The notes under the pieces were generated by a model that made no database searches, had not been told where the DNA came from, and saw only the letters and a list, made by a program, of their open reading frames with translations. Of a stretch of 64,000 nt of DNA, positions 23,101-35,041 are shown piece by piece. Every line of letters starts with the position of its first letter. Position 1 is the first letter of the stretch. Made by a program: the position numbers and the translations under genes. This DNA comes from Zygnema cylindricum (Eukaryota; Streptophyta; Zygnematophyceae; Zygnematales; Zygnemataceae), in the NCBI GenBank assembly GCA_037447655.1, contig JBBHKE010001642.1, positions 1-64,000 of the forward strand, given 5' to 3'.

Positions 23101-25731
23101 GCTCAATTTAATAGTGACGTAGGTTGTGATTTGATTGCCTTTACAGCATCAATTGCAGTTCCATGTTGGACAAAGCTGTATATCTGATGATTATATGTTC
23201 ATCAGATTCCGTTTGCCATCTTTACATTTTTTTCAGTACACCGGGTATTACTATTAGCATTAATGTTCTTTTCAACACTTAAATCAACTTTTCTCTGTGC
23301 ACACTCGTCAGGTTGTTAATCCGACAGTTGAGATTGAAAGGTAAGATTCTCACCTTCCGATTGGCGGTTCCTGTCGAAAATCGAGCTTTTGTGCAAGTTA
23401 ATTCAAGTGACGAAAAAATCATAACCCTAATAGTGATACACGGTGTAGTTGATACTTAAATTCTGATAGGGGGAACTGTTTGGCACGCAGAAGTGACAGG
23501 AAAACGTAGGGACTGAGAGTTAGTAAAATTTGAATGAAGCAAGAGAGAATATTATAAGACCGAATAAACAAAAAAATTATAACATTCTTACTGTGCAAAA
23601 ACGGAAGTTAACACAGGAATGTGATATGCAAAGGTTCATCATGTATAAAACGAGCTAAAGGGTGTGAGTTAAGAAATTTTCAAGTATTCCCATCGGGAGG
23701 ATTTTATTCCTGTGACTTAAAAGGGTGTTCTTTATATTTATGTTTCCAGGGCCGTTGATGAGTTAAGCTCGTTTTGGGAATTTAAAGGGGTTTTTAGAGT
23801 CTGGGATTTTTGCAGATATTGGAGGGTTCAGAGCTCTTGAGTGATCGGACAGATGCCGAATTGAAACAGCTAAAAAAGGTAGAACCAAGAAAACGCGAAA
23901 AACCTTTCCAAACATTCCTAAACCTACTTGTAAAGCCGTTGTAAACCTTGAACACGCCGTTTGAAATGTCACTGAAACCCCAGGAGACCATTTTAAAGCC
24001 CTTGAAAGTGCTGCCTAGAAGATCCTTTCAATTTCCAAACCCCTTTCAAAGTTCGGCAAAACCCAGAAAAGCCCCACAAAAAATCAAGTTTAATAAATTT
24101 ACGCTAAGCGAAGCACAAAAAACTTCACAAATTCCAAAAAACATAAAAAAACCTTGAATCTTTATCGAGTCACACAGAATTGAAAATGAAACATACGAAC
24201 GAGATGAGGAAAAGACTCTCAGGTAGAAGAGTGATTAGAAAAAGATTTATGATGTAGCAAGCATTTAAAAATAAATAAAAATAAATAAGGCAACTCATAG
24301 CCTCAATTTTTTCAGTTCAAGGACGGAATCATGGTACAGAATATTAACAAACTGGCCCGGAAAATTATTGTGGATAATAAATGGTTTTTACAAAAACACT
24401 TGCTTTTAAAGGTTGAAGGAATCATTAGCATTGTAATGTAAAGCTATCCTCGGGCAAAAGTGTGTGTATTCATTTGTTTCAATTAAACATTCTTATTTAG
24501 TATAGATGGAAGGCGGGCTTTGGGTTTTTCAGAGACCTGAAAGCTGGAGACTTGCATGCCAGACGATTTTGGGAGATAAGACGAATGCTGGAGAGGTAGT
24601 GTAACTATTGCATAACATTGTTAATCTGGACAGAATTGGTCCTTAACTGAACTGAACTGAACTGAACCGTACGTTTGTTCAGAGGCAATATCTAGTGTTT
24701 TGTACTGTATCGATACCGTGGGTTTTCCTCATGACATGTCGAGGAGACTGTTGGTCTTCGCTTCTGACAATGGGCTCAGTGCATAATTGGCGATATATCG
24801 ACTACCACAACGCAAACTTGATTATTAGTTTTCCTGTGCGATGTGTTTTCATAAATAGTATATTTGCTGCTCATATGAATGCGACGAGATTGCTATGGCG
24901 GGTATTTAGTTCAAGTCAAAGTTATGCGCCAAATACATCGAAGCTGTGACATCACAGCCGAAGTACACTGCCCATGGCTATGATTATTGTTAGACAGTTT
25001 TCGGGCACTCAATTGTCTGTAACTTTATTGTTAATTGTTCGGTTTTTAATCATTTTTTGGAGCAATGGGAAGATAATGGTCTCACCTTTCGATCATGATG
25101 TCATGATTGAGGGTTGGAATAAAATAGGATGTGAAAAAGTTCTTCGAGTGCCTGAAAAATGTTTATCAACGATAGCGATTGGCAGTTTAGCTCTGTATAG
25201 GTATAAGTTATTGACCTGTCAGAGTTCAAAAATTCAAAAAACAAATCTGATACCGCGAAACTGAATAAAAGGACACCTGGTCTTTGGTTACACTGTACCA
25301 ACTGTTTTGGCAGTATATTGACTATAATTTATTTGGTATGAAACATCGGATGTATTATAGGAATTCAATTTTGCCGGTACGTGATTTCTGCATGAAATAG
25401 AGACTGAAGAAGGGTGGAGGCGATTGGAGGAGAGAGTGAGAGGTCGAGAGTGGGGGAGGGAGGGAGGGAGAGATGGAGAGGGAGAGAGGTAGAAAGGGAG
25501 GGAGAGGGAGAGGGGGGGAGAGGAAGGGAGCGGGAGAGGGGGGGGAGGGAGGGAGGGAGGGAAGTTTACAAGCCAAGCTCAGATATAATTGTGCTGTATT
25601 TAATTTTTTCACTTTATGGATTTGATTTGACAAACCAATCAGTAGTTTTTACATAATATATTTTTGAAACACCTTTTCATTTTCTTGTGCAGGTTGTGAT
25701 TCAATGTTTGCCACAAAAAGTCAAGAAGTGA
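20130..25731 (+). CDS. PNSB3: Chloroplast NDH subunit PnsB3-like 2Fe-2S ferredoxin, 7 exons
   Basis: The exons I assign are 20130-20187, 20622-20722, 22309-22410, 22820-22873, 23816-23878, 24533-24595 and 25693-25731. All introns are GT-AG, the total is 480 nt, and the product is 159 residues. Residues 1 to about 44 look like a chloroplast transit peptide (MATLMLPSASIAGSL, then basic KRTK and AVRIS). The ferredoxin fold follows: HIKFLS, an SGEKQLRKLMLEEKVPLYDAF segment, then the cluster ligands Cys93, Cys99, Cys102 (NCGGAGNCATC) and Cys135 (RPESWRLACQT), spaced C-x5-C-x2-C-x32-C, and a short VVIQ tail. This matches PnsB3/NDF4, which in land plants belongs to subcomplex B of the thylakoid NDH complex (cyclic electron flow). 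Exon 1 phase (AAAG|GTGACA joining to GT AGC) is the least certain join. The other plausible identity is a related chloroplast 2Fe-2S protein. It is the only intact host gene in the window. Confidence 0.85.
23312..23340 (+). other. Candidate 29-nt cryptic exon in PNSB3 intron 4
   Basis: The segment is preceded by a pyrimidine-rich tract and CGTCAG, and followed by AAAG|GTAAGA, a better donor than that of exon 4 (GAG|GTCAGA). Inclusion would add VVNPTVEIE, shift the frame by 29 nt and bring in a TGA shortly after entering exon 5. The known protein family has no residues here. Confidence 0.3.
25403..25563 (+). repeat. Purine-rich (GA/GGGA) tract in PNSB3 intron 6
   Basis: About 160 bp almost entirely of A and G on the + strand, with many GAGGGA and GGGAGG units. 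The open frames through it on both strands are a by-product of composition. Confidence 0.9.
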
Positions 25732-27300
25732 GAATGGACAAATGATAACCGGAAATGCAAATGTTAAAGTAAAACTCATTGATGACAGTTCCATTTTAGT
25801 TTTTGATTTTTCGTTGATTTAAGTTACCATCATTTTTATATTTATGTTAGATCTTTTTTTGTTGAACTTGTTATTTAAAACATTGGAGAGTAGAAGTGAG
25901 AAAGAGATTATTGGCCTTAATTTTTTTCAATGTCAATACTCTAAATTTTTTTCCCGTTCTTTTCCTTGTCAAAAAATATCTCGGTGTACAGTTTCTTGGG
26001 ATAAAGAAATTGAACAGGTGGTTATCATATCATTTAATGATTCTAGTCGACGTTTATACGAATGAAAAATGGGACGAACCATATATCCAAAAGAATCAGT
26101 ATTGGAGCTTTCTGTTTATACTAGGAACCATTTTTTGTGCCTTCGGTAATAACTGTTTGGCAACCGTTCATTCTCACCTGTACATTCATCTTTCTTGTTT
26201 TTCATTTCTTCTCTCCTCTTCTCATAACTTTTTTCCAGTCCCAAATGAGCCTATTTCTCCACTTGACTGAACAAATTAATGGCAAAATCGTGAGGGTGAT
26301 TGTGACGTAATTAGTTTACCATCCTCTATAAAAAAACAAAGAAATGAACATTCTGGTTTTGTAATAATACTAGCACCTCATGCATCTTTATAAACTACTA
26401 CTGTGAACGGCGAGATTAATATGGACATGTTGTTGTGACACACGTATTGGGAAAATCCGAAATATAATAAGCCATCTCATTCTGGTGTGTGTTTAACTCT
26501 TTATAAGATGCTTTTATGTGTGAGTGTATGTGTTTCATATTTTCCGGTTGTTGTTCATGTTATGTTGCGAAGTTCTTCTTCGCAAGAGTATGTTGTTGGA
26601 TTGTCGTCCTGTGTTAGACGAAACAAACATGGAGTGTTGAAACATTTGAGGAGCTTTTTGTTTATGGGTCACTAAATGCCCAACTTCACAAAGGCACACG
26701 TCGAGCAAAATAGGACAACTTATGGATGTTGGACGAGTGTCGTAGTTGACTTTATTATATAAGTTCAGATAAAGCTAAACTTTCCCTTCAACCAGAGGAT
26801 TAGCCGATAGCCGATTTTCCTTTCAGTGATCAGATTTATGGACAATTTTGCCACGGGTAGGTGCACCGATGCGTAGTTTATTGCACGATAAGGCTACATT
26901 GAGAAGTGTGTCGCGCTATTTAAATATCACACTCTTCAACGGAACGACGTGTTTTTAAAGTGGATTTTTTTAAAGAAAGAAAGGGGTCGTAAATCACTAA
27001 TAAAAAGAGGGGTGTATGTGATACGAGTGGACCACGATGGGGATGCCTTGTTTTGAAAAAAGTGGTACGAAAAAAAAACGCTTTTGTGGACCTATATAAG
27101 TGAGTAACTCCTTGCGGATTTATGCCACTTGGACAAGCAGAGACAAACAGTCTTAGAACACAAATCACAATAAAATATCGTAATAAGGCGAGAGTCCGCT
27201 TCATGGTACGAGTACTCTTGGTGCGAGTCCTCCTTGTACAATTGTATTTTGAATTTTATTTTGAGCTTCATAAAAATTTAAACTTTTAAACATTTAATCA
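25732..27300. other. Downstream flank of PNSB3, no gene seen
   Basis: The first few hundred bases should hold the 3' UTR, but no clear AATAAA is visible close to the stop. Frames at 25896-26270 and 26920-27204 show no domain. A short GC-poor spacer follows. Confidence 0.35.
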
Positions 27301-27317
27301 TTTTGTTCACTTAGACA

Positions 27318-27435
27318 GCTGTAATTTGTACAATGTCAGCTAAACTAAAAAATGTACAATTTCAACTAAAAACTGTTGAATCTCAACTAAAAACAGTATT
27401 AATTCAACTCTAAAATGTACAATTTCAACTAATCT
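27318..27435. repeat. Short tandem array
   Basis: About four to five imperfect units built on TGTACAATTTCAACTAA(AAA), 20-30 bp each. No terminal repeats around it. Confidence 0.6.
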
Positions 27436-27950
27436 TTGGTTGCCATTTTGTTTTCCATCGGTGTTTTTTTCGTCCAAAATTGCAGCTGCCTTTGCCCATT
27501 GCTGAAAAAATAAATATCAGAAACAAAAAAAGAAAACAAAATTCTGTATTGAAACTGTGTAATATATATGCAAAACTTGGTAAAATTTATGGGAAATTCA
27601 GAAACAAGCATCGCTACTCACTTTTGCAGCTATCCTTCGAAACCTAAAATTTACACTAAGGCTTTGTAGCAAATTCAAAGGACAGGTGGCAAGTTGTTTT
27701 CCAGATTCACCAAATTTTGGCACAAAAGAAAAACTGATACGTGTAGATAATAATAGTCCCTTTTCTCTACAAGAGGGTCTACAAGAGGAATAACCAGGGT
27801 TTGATCTAGAAATTTTACTTAGGAAATGAAAAATGAGAAAGAACGAGGGAAAGGCAGAGGGAGAGGTGAGGGCGAGGGCGAGGAATCCATGTCATGGATC
27901 CATGCATCTACTGCGAACGGGCGTAAGAACCGCGCGAGGGAATTAGGATC

Positions 27951-28490
27951 CTAACTGTTGTTTCCGTGATCCACCCCTGAGAGAGTCTTAAAGTTGTTCT
28001 CCTCGCGGGATTTCAGGATCCGGTCGTTCCAGTTGAAGATCCACGGCTGATCGTTTTTTAAGATTGCTATCATCGTCAATAAAATGCCAGTCGAAGACTG
28101 GCTAATCCAACAAGATAAAATCTCTGAAAGCAACTGCCAGCCAGTTGCGTCAGTGGTATGCGGGTCATGCCAACCGAACCGACCGGGCGGGCAAACCGTG
28201 ACGAAATCAATCGTCAATATCTCGACCGCCATCGGAATAAAGTCATACATAGGGTCCCGGTGGGCATAATCACGCTCCTTCGCCTTAGCGGCATCACGAG
28301 CTGCCACCCCAACATGTCGAGCCACCTGACCAACAACTGTAGCTGAAGTAGGGTTCGCCGAATTAGGGTCGCCATAACAATATCACCGAAGATGCGACGG
28401 GCACCATCAAGCAAAACAACACCGATCCGACGCAAGGGAATAATATGAAAAACATGTCAACGCATAGGAAAGCCACCTTCCGAAGCAATA
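27951..28490 (-). pseudogene. C-terminal part of LINE-like retrotransposon ORF
   Basis: The - strand frame reads VGQVARHVGVAARDAAKAKERDY then YDFIPMAVEIL. It continues the C-terminal region of the reverse transcriptase ORF that begins at 48008. It connects in frame across the copia insertion: ..HDIIRETVATI at 45945 joins ASEGGFPM at 28490 when element H/I and one CAATA are removed. A TGA follows GGFPMR. The ORF ends GVDHGNNS at 27951. Confidence 0.75.
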
Positions 28491-29518
28491 TGCAACTTTG
28501 AGACCTCCATAGGTCCTCAAAATGAGCAGCTCACACGAAGCTTCTAGAATAACCCTGACCACTTTGTGTTTCAGCAAGAATAACTGCCCTAATAGACAAG
28601 AACTCTGACCACCTCCACCCTTGTGAAGGCTCTCTTGAGTCGATAGCAAAAAGAATCTCTGAATTTGCTCCCCTGGGCAGTAAGTTATTGAGGGTCAAAG
28701 TTGACCTCTTGTCAGGGAGAGAGGGTCATATCTACCAAATTTTCCTAAGTCCTATCTCCCTCAAAAACTATATCTACCGACGTACGACACCAATCATATT
28801 ACTGTGTCGTACAGAAAGGTACAGTTGCCGGTGTACTTTCTTAACAAAAATTGTACGACATGGCAAAAAGTCGACACATGTCATATCTGGATCCTTTCAC
28901 GTAATCCCCGAAGATGCCGCGATATAATGTCATTTTGCCACGTGTCATCCTATATGGCGATGACCGCAAACTGCCGAAATCCTCTTCCGCTATCTTGGCA
29001 TCCTTTTCGGCAGTCCTATCGAAACCAGACTTCGATTGAAGCTGTCATATATACTTGCGCGGTATTTGTTTTGTTATCAAAACAAAATGCGCGGTATCTG
29101 TTTCTTCTCGATACCGTACTCTGTACCTTTCAAAACTGAATCTACGCATTTAGTATACAGTTGCCGTTAAATGAATTAGTCTACATGTAATTTTCTATAT
29201 AATTATCACACCCTATATCTCTCAACACTAGCCTTAGACAAAACGGATAAAGCTACCGACTACTGTGGACTTTGACGGCCGGTAGGTACCAGGATCAAAT
29301 CGTGGGTCTGTCAAGTTCCTTTTTAGTAAATCAACCAATCTACTGTCTGTTTTCCTCTAGATAGCGTAGGCAGCCATAGCTCTAGCTCCCACTCCAACTT
29401 TCAGTGACTCCGACAAGTGTGGGAGTAAAAGAGAGGAGTTAGAGGCAAACTGCCTCGGTTTCTTTTCTGCATTTCATTTTAGTCCTAGAAAATACTAAAA
29501 AAACTATCAATTTTTACA
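28491..29518 (-). mobile_element. 3' LTR of element H/I
   Basis: 1028 bp, TGTAAAAATTGATAG at the right end to GTCTCAAAGTTGCA at the left end. Left flank CAATA. tRNA-like module at about 29222-29312, ACACGTGTC-like boxes near 28875 and 28940. PPT abuts at 29519-29532. Confidence 0.9.
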
Positions 29519-32406
29519 CTCCCCTTATTTTCTAGTCACTCCTGAGTTTACCACACTTCTCCCTGCAGAAAATTAGCTTAAGAGAAGGCACAGGTTTGGT
29601 CATCATATCTGCTACCATCTCGCTATCTTTTCTGTCCTCTAAACTGATTATTTTGTTCTCTACCTGCTCTCTAACAAAGCTGAGTCTAATATCCATGTGT
29701 TTGACTTTAAAATGATGTTTAGGATTGGCAGCAATAGCGATTGCTACCTGATTATCATAAAAAAATTATGCACACCACTCTTAAGGTGACGAAGCTCACC
29801 AAGCAAAGACTTGGCCCACATCAATTCTTTTACAACAAAGCAAGAGGCCATTAACTCAGCCTCAATGGTGGACTAAGCAATAACATTTCGATGTTTGCTA
29901 CTCGAACAACAAGCCCCATCACCCACATATAATACATATCCACAAGTATATCTCCTCATCGGACCATCACGATAACTGGCATCACTCCAAGTAGGGATGT
30001 CAGTATTATCCCCACCCAAATGTAACCATAGATCCCTAGTTCCTATCAAATATCTAAGGACTCTCTTAGCTGCCTCCCAATCTCTTTAAGTGGGAGCATT
30101 TAGACTTCTCTTCAGCACTTCTACAGCTGCAGCTAAATCCGGCCGGGTACAATTCATTTAATAGATTAGGCTTCCCACTACTTGTTTGTAAGGAATAGTC
30201 TGCATGAATTTCTGTTCTTCAGGACCTTATTCCTCGTCTATGATTATGACTCCTTCTTCCACACTCCCCTCAGTTCCCTTCTTTAATTCCATTAGAGTTG
30301 TACAACTATTAGCCTTATCCATCTGAAACTTTTCCAACATGTTCCCAATTGCTTCTTTATGAGTTAGTCTTATAATCTTTCTTTTTCGGTCTCTTTTGAC
30401 TTTAATTCCGGAAATATATCTTACCTCCCCCATATCATTCATGTCAAATCTCCCCTTAAGATCATTTTACTAATTTTGTCCATTGATTTACTTAAAACAA
30501 GCAAACCATCAACATAAATTGCAATAAAAATAACACCTTCCTCATCCTCGAAAACATAGATTGAGTGATTTGAGCTGATCCGGATATATCCCTGACCGGT
30601 AAGAAACTCATCATGCTTCTTATTCCACTGTCGGGGCGCTTGTTTCAAACCATAAAGAGATTTAATCAGCCGGCATATCTTACTCTCCTCTCCTTCCTCA
30701 AAAACCCTTCGGGTTGTCGCATGAAGATCTCCTCTTCCAATTCTCCATGAAAAAAGGTTGTCTTAGGGTCAATCTGATGCACCTCAATGTCTTCCGCTGC
30801 TGCCAGATGCGAAAGAGGGAAATCTGAAAACCACGGCAAAGGTTTCCTCGTAGTCGATTCCCTCTTTCTGTGTAAATCCTTTTGCCACTAATCGGTCCTT
30901 GTAATGCTCAATGTTGTTATTTGGGTTCAGTGTTAATTGGAACACCCACTTACAACCGATTGGTTTTTGTTTAGGTGGACAATCCACCAGCTCCCAAGTA
31001 TCGGCTGCCATAATTGAGACCATCTCTTCATTCATGGATGTCTTCCACCGGTTCCTTACTGGACAATTCATCGCCTCTCCATAAGTTCGAGGTTTATATG
31101 GAAGAGATATTGTTGTTACCTTGTTATTAACATGTTTTTCTTGCAACCTTTTGCTACTTCTTCTTCCTCCCTAAAATTCTGTGGCTGGAATAGATGGTTT
31201 CCGTGGGTTCTTTCGAACAATCTCGGCTTCTCCCGTTTCCTTTGATTCCGAATCAGTTTTCACCTCGTTTTCCGCTTCGGGTAGAGTTGTCATTGGAGTT
31301 TCCGCAGCTGGGTCCTTCTCGGTCTGATTTACCCCTTTAAGGATGCCATCTTCTCTAAAACCTAGATAGTTAGGAAGCTCAAAGTCATCGAAATTTTCAG
31401 ACTCAAAACTGATTTTTATTGATTTTGTATACTTGAAGGAATCCACAAACTTTCCTTCATCCATAACTACTAGATGCTTTACTAAGATTATATCTTCCCT
31501 TTTTAGATCATAAACTTTGTATCTTTTTACATCCTCATTATATCCTAATAAGTACTCCGGTTGGATCTAGCTTCCAATTGGACCGATCTGTATCTAGACT
31601 GAACACTTGACTGTCGAAACCTTTAAGTGAGATATGTCTGGTTTTCGACCGGTCCATCTCTCATAGAGTGTTTGACCTTTTACAGCTGAAGTAAGAACTC
31701 TTTTTTTGAGGTAATTAGCACAGTTCATTGCTTTTCCCCAAAACCTTTTTCCTATCTTCTTATCCGACAACATACTTCTAGCACTATCACTTAGTGTCCT
31801 ATTTAATCTTTCGGCTACCCCAATCTATTCTGGGTTTTCTGGAACTGTCTTTTGGTGTTGGACTCCATCTTCCCTCAAAAAATCCTCATACTGGCTAGAA
31901 GTATACTCTCCACCATTGTCACTCCTTACTCTCTTGATTGGAGTTTCATGGAGTTTTTTGCTTCATGCTTTATATTGTTTAAAACAAACCTGAGCCTCTG
32001 ACTTAAGTTTCAAAAAATACACCCTAGAATACCGAGATCAATCATCAGTGATAGTCATCATTAATCTCTTCCCCCCCGCTGAGGGCACGTTGGTCGGTCC
32101 CCAAATATCTGTGTGTACTAAATCTAGAATCCTTTCTCCCTTATAGGTGGTTGTTTTTGGGAAGGGTAACATGTGTGTTTTACCTTGGGCATATCCATTA
32201 CAATCACTTAGATTCTCACTCTCACCGAACTGAATCCCTTCCATTATTCCCATATTTTTCATCTCTTTTAGCTTATCTAGATTCAAATGCCCAAGCCTCT
32301 TTTGCCACAACATTATATCATGAACTCCAACATAGTAAAGTTTCTTCTTTTCATTGCTTAGAATTAGCCTAAACATCCCTTGGCTACCTTTTTCAGCATT
32401 GAAATA
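29519..32406 (-). pseudogene. Degenerate copia pol of element H/I
   Basis: From right to left: GAG-pre-integrase (LWQKRLGHLNLDKL, GYAQGKTHMLPFP), integrase start (HTDIWGP..AGGKRLMMTITDD) at 32038-32406, broken integrase to about 31500, linker (31171-31464), RT N-terminus with GCKWVFQL and KDRLVAKGFTQ (30784-31146), RT palm at 30439-30648, and RNase H remains to about 29540. The catalytic YVDD box reads YVDG. Many stops and shifts. Dead copy. Confidence 0.85.
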
Positions 32407-33588
32407 TGAAACTATGTGTGCTCCATTGCCCACAGAAATCGTAGATCCAAAAGAAGCTTATCTAGCTAGTGCCAACTCCAAGTTTATATAAACCCAAATG
32501 ACTGACCCCTTGACAATCACAAACCCATTATAGCTTCACCCCTGTGAAATAAGACTTTCTGTGTGCTCAGTTCCACCACAGAATGCAAAGTTAGAATATG
32601 AGTTTTGGACACATTCACCCACTTTGACTTTCCCTTAGAAATGCAGTTATTGTGACAGGCAAAAACTCTGACCGACTACACCCCTATCTAGCCTAGACTC
32701 CCCTGAGTCCGCAGCAAAAAGAATCACTGAAAATGGTCAAGTTAATTGATAGTTATGGCTGGCCAAAGTTAGCCATTTATACAAGGTGCTCTCTCACAGA
32801 GCCGACTACCTACCATAAATTTTCTAAGTCCTATCTCTCCTCTAAGACTCTATCTACTGCACCAATCCAAATATTGTGTCGTACAGAAAAGTACAGGTGA
32901 CGGTGTCCTTTCTGTACGGCCATCGTACGACATGGCCAAAATGTCGACACGTGTCATAGCCGGATTTGATCCCGCAATCTCCGCAGTCGCCGCAATCCAA
33001 CATTGTCGCGCCACGTGTCACATGACGTGGCGATGACTTAAAAACGCCAAAAGTACATATTCCGTGATCGCGGCGCCTATCGTGGCCGTCCGATCAAACT
33101 GGATACAATTGTAGCCGATGAAAATATACGCGCGATATTTGTTTCGCGTTCGAGACAAATGCGCGGTATCCGTTTCATAAAATACATGAAATCGTACTCC
33201 GTACTATACAAAATTGTATCTATGCATTACGTATCTATTTTCCGTTAGACGAACTAGTCAACGTGTAAAAATATAAATATTTGTCAAACTTATCATATTC
33301 CAGCACTGGATTTAGACTTAGTGGTTAAAGTTAACGGTTAGTTTGACGGACGGCATGTACCCAGATCAAATCCTGGGTCCCTCAAACCTTTTAGTTAATT
33401 CTTTCAGTATTTTCCTTCCTGTCCTCTTAGGACAACCTAGGCAGCCATGGATCCAACTCCTCTTCAAGTCTTCAGTGACTGCGACAAGTGTGGGGACTTG
33501 AGTGAAGAGTTAGAGGCAGGCTGTCACTGTCCACTTTTTGCCTTTTATTTTAAAATCTCTAGACCTAGAAAATACTTAAATTTCAACA
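32407..33588 (-). mobile_element. 3' LTR of element A
   Basis: 1182 bp, TGTTGAAATTTAAG (right) to CATAGTTTCA (left). Paired with 41001-42184. An ORF runs from its inner ATG into the adjacent pol by chance. Confidence 0.92.
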
Positions 33589-33602
33589 CTCCCCTTATTT
33601 TT
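33589..33602 (-). other. Polypurine tract of element A
   Basis: Read on the - strand, AAAAATAAGGGGAG directly precedes the LTR start TGTTG. The same tract is at 29519 (H/I) and 56533 (G). Confidence 0.85.
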
Positions 33603-33631
33603 TAGTCAACTTACTTTCAACTCCTATCAAA

Positions 33632-33639
<8 letters not shown>

Positions 33640-33721
<82 letters not shown>
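33640..33721. repeat. (TA)n microsatellite with adjoining T-rich run
   Basis: About 40 TA units, followed to 33763 by mostly T. It lies between the gag stop and PPT of element A and is absent from the related element C. Length is likely to be unstable and possibly misassembled. Confidence 0.95.
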
Positions 33722-33729
<8 letters not shown>

Positions 33730-33799
33730 TCCTTTTTTTTTTTTTTTTTTTTTCTTTTTTCTTCATGAAGCTTTAAGCGAATACTTTTATATTTAAGAT

Positions 33800-35041
33800 A
33801 GTGTTTTAGTTGACCAAAAATTCCTTCTCCCCTAAACCTTTAATAAAATATTTCTCTTCTCCCCTATCCTTTAAAACCCGCTCTAGAATTAATTCTCCCC
33901 TTTCCTCTGAATCCGTTGAAGTCTCCCTTTCCGACCAGTTTTCTGTTTCCAAAATATCTATGAAACTATCATCAATTTTGAACTCCCTAAAGTATCTCCT
34001 CTCTCTTTACTTCCCTTATACCTCCAAAAGCACATTGTTGCTTTCGTGGAATTTTTGTGTGCTTTTCTTTCTTCCCCATACTACTAATCCGGAGAAGCTC
34101 TAAAATATCTTCATCCTCTTTCTCCTCTTCGTCCTCCTCATCTACATTCCAACTTCTAAGTTTTTCCAAACAAGGGCATTCCTCCATATAATGACCCAGT
34201 TCCCTACAAAAGAAGCAAACCCATTTTTTCAAAGCTCCCCTGTCTTTTCCTCTCCCTCTCTTTCTATCAAAGTTGCGATAAGGTTTACCTTTGTCTTTCT
34301 TCCTCTCATCACGCTTGCGCTCGTCACCGCCGTTCCTCTCATCACGCTTCCGCCAATCACCGCCATTCTTCTCATCATGCTTCCGCCAATCACCACCAGC
34401 TGTAAATGCATTCACCCTATCACTTTCCCTACGAAGCTCCAAAGTGCTTTCCCTCACAAGAATTATCCACATGGTAAAGCTCCAAGTCCATGAGGAACCA
34501 TCAATAGCCTGCATACGACAAATTATGTTTTCGTACTCATCTGGGGGTTTCATGAGTAGTGTATTAATCTTACTCTCCTCGGATTCTACATATCCCGCAC
34601 TAGCAAGCTCAACATATAGCGCAGCAATATCATTGCAAAGCTCTATCATGCTACCGCCTTTATAAACATATGAATCTATTTCTTGTTTTACTAATTGCTA
34701 CCTTTTAATAGTCTCACTCTTATAAATCTGACTTAGTGCTTCCAATATCTTTGAATACTTCATTAAGTTTAAAAGAGTGATAGTTATGGACTTAGAAACA
34801 TATCTAAGTATGAGATGTTTTGCTATAGTGTTTTTGTATTCCCATATTTTTCTGTCATTTTCTTCAGTTTTAATCCCTACAAGTGGTACCATAGCTGAGA
34901 GCCTAGCTCCCCTCACCATAGGTGTCCCTTTTTCCTTCTCCCCTAATTCCCCATCCACGCAATGGTTTTTCCCTTCACTAACCGTTGCATCTAAACTCCG
35001 GTTGGTATTCTTTGCAGCCACAAAAGATACTGCATAGTAAG
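33800..35041 (-). pseudogene. Gag of element A, main part
   Basis: Continues the gag start of 40851-41020 across element B. Frames at 34698-35021 (SEGKNHCVDGELGEKEKG, then WEYKNTIAKHLILRYVS) and 33987-34649 hold the helical capsid-like region, three imperfect 10-residue repeats (GGDWRKHDEK, GGDWRKRDER, GGDERKRDER), a CCHC knuckle CFFCRELGHYMEEC, and a strongly acidic stretch. After a frame break the - strand continues with an acidic C-terminus (ETENWSERETSTDS..) to a TAA near 33806. No protease follows. The product could package RNA but not process itself. Confidence 0.8.

Noticed and set aside
25414-25656. Arg/Gly/Glu-rich or Pro/Ser-rich proteins on either strand of the purine tract
   Set aside because: Composition artefact inside an intron of PNSB3.
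25896-26270. 124-codon hydrophobic frame downstream of PNSB3
   Set aside because: AT-rich sequence giving Phe/Leu runs; no conserved motif.
27318-27435. CRISPR-like array
   Set aside because: Units are imperfect, adjacent without unique spacers, and the genome is eukaryotic.
32407-32433. Start of the pre-integrase ORF (MGNGAHIVS)
   Set aside because: These codons are LTR sequence of element A fused by chance to the H/I pol; not a real start.
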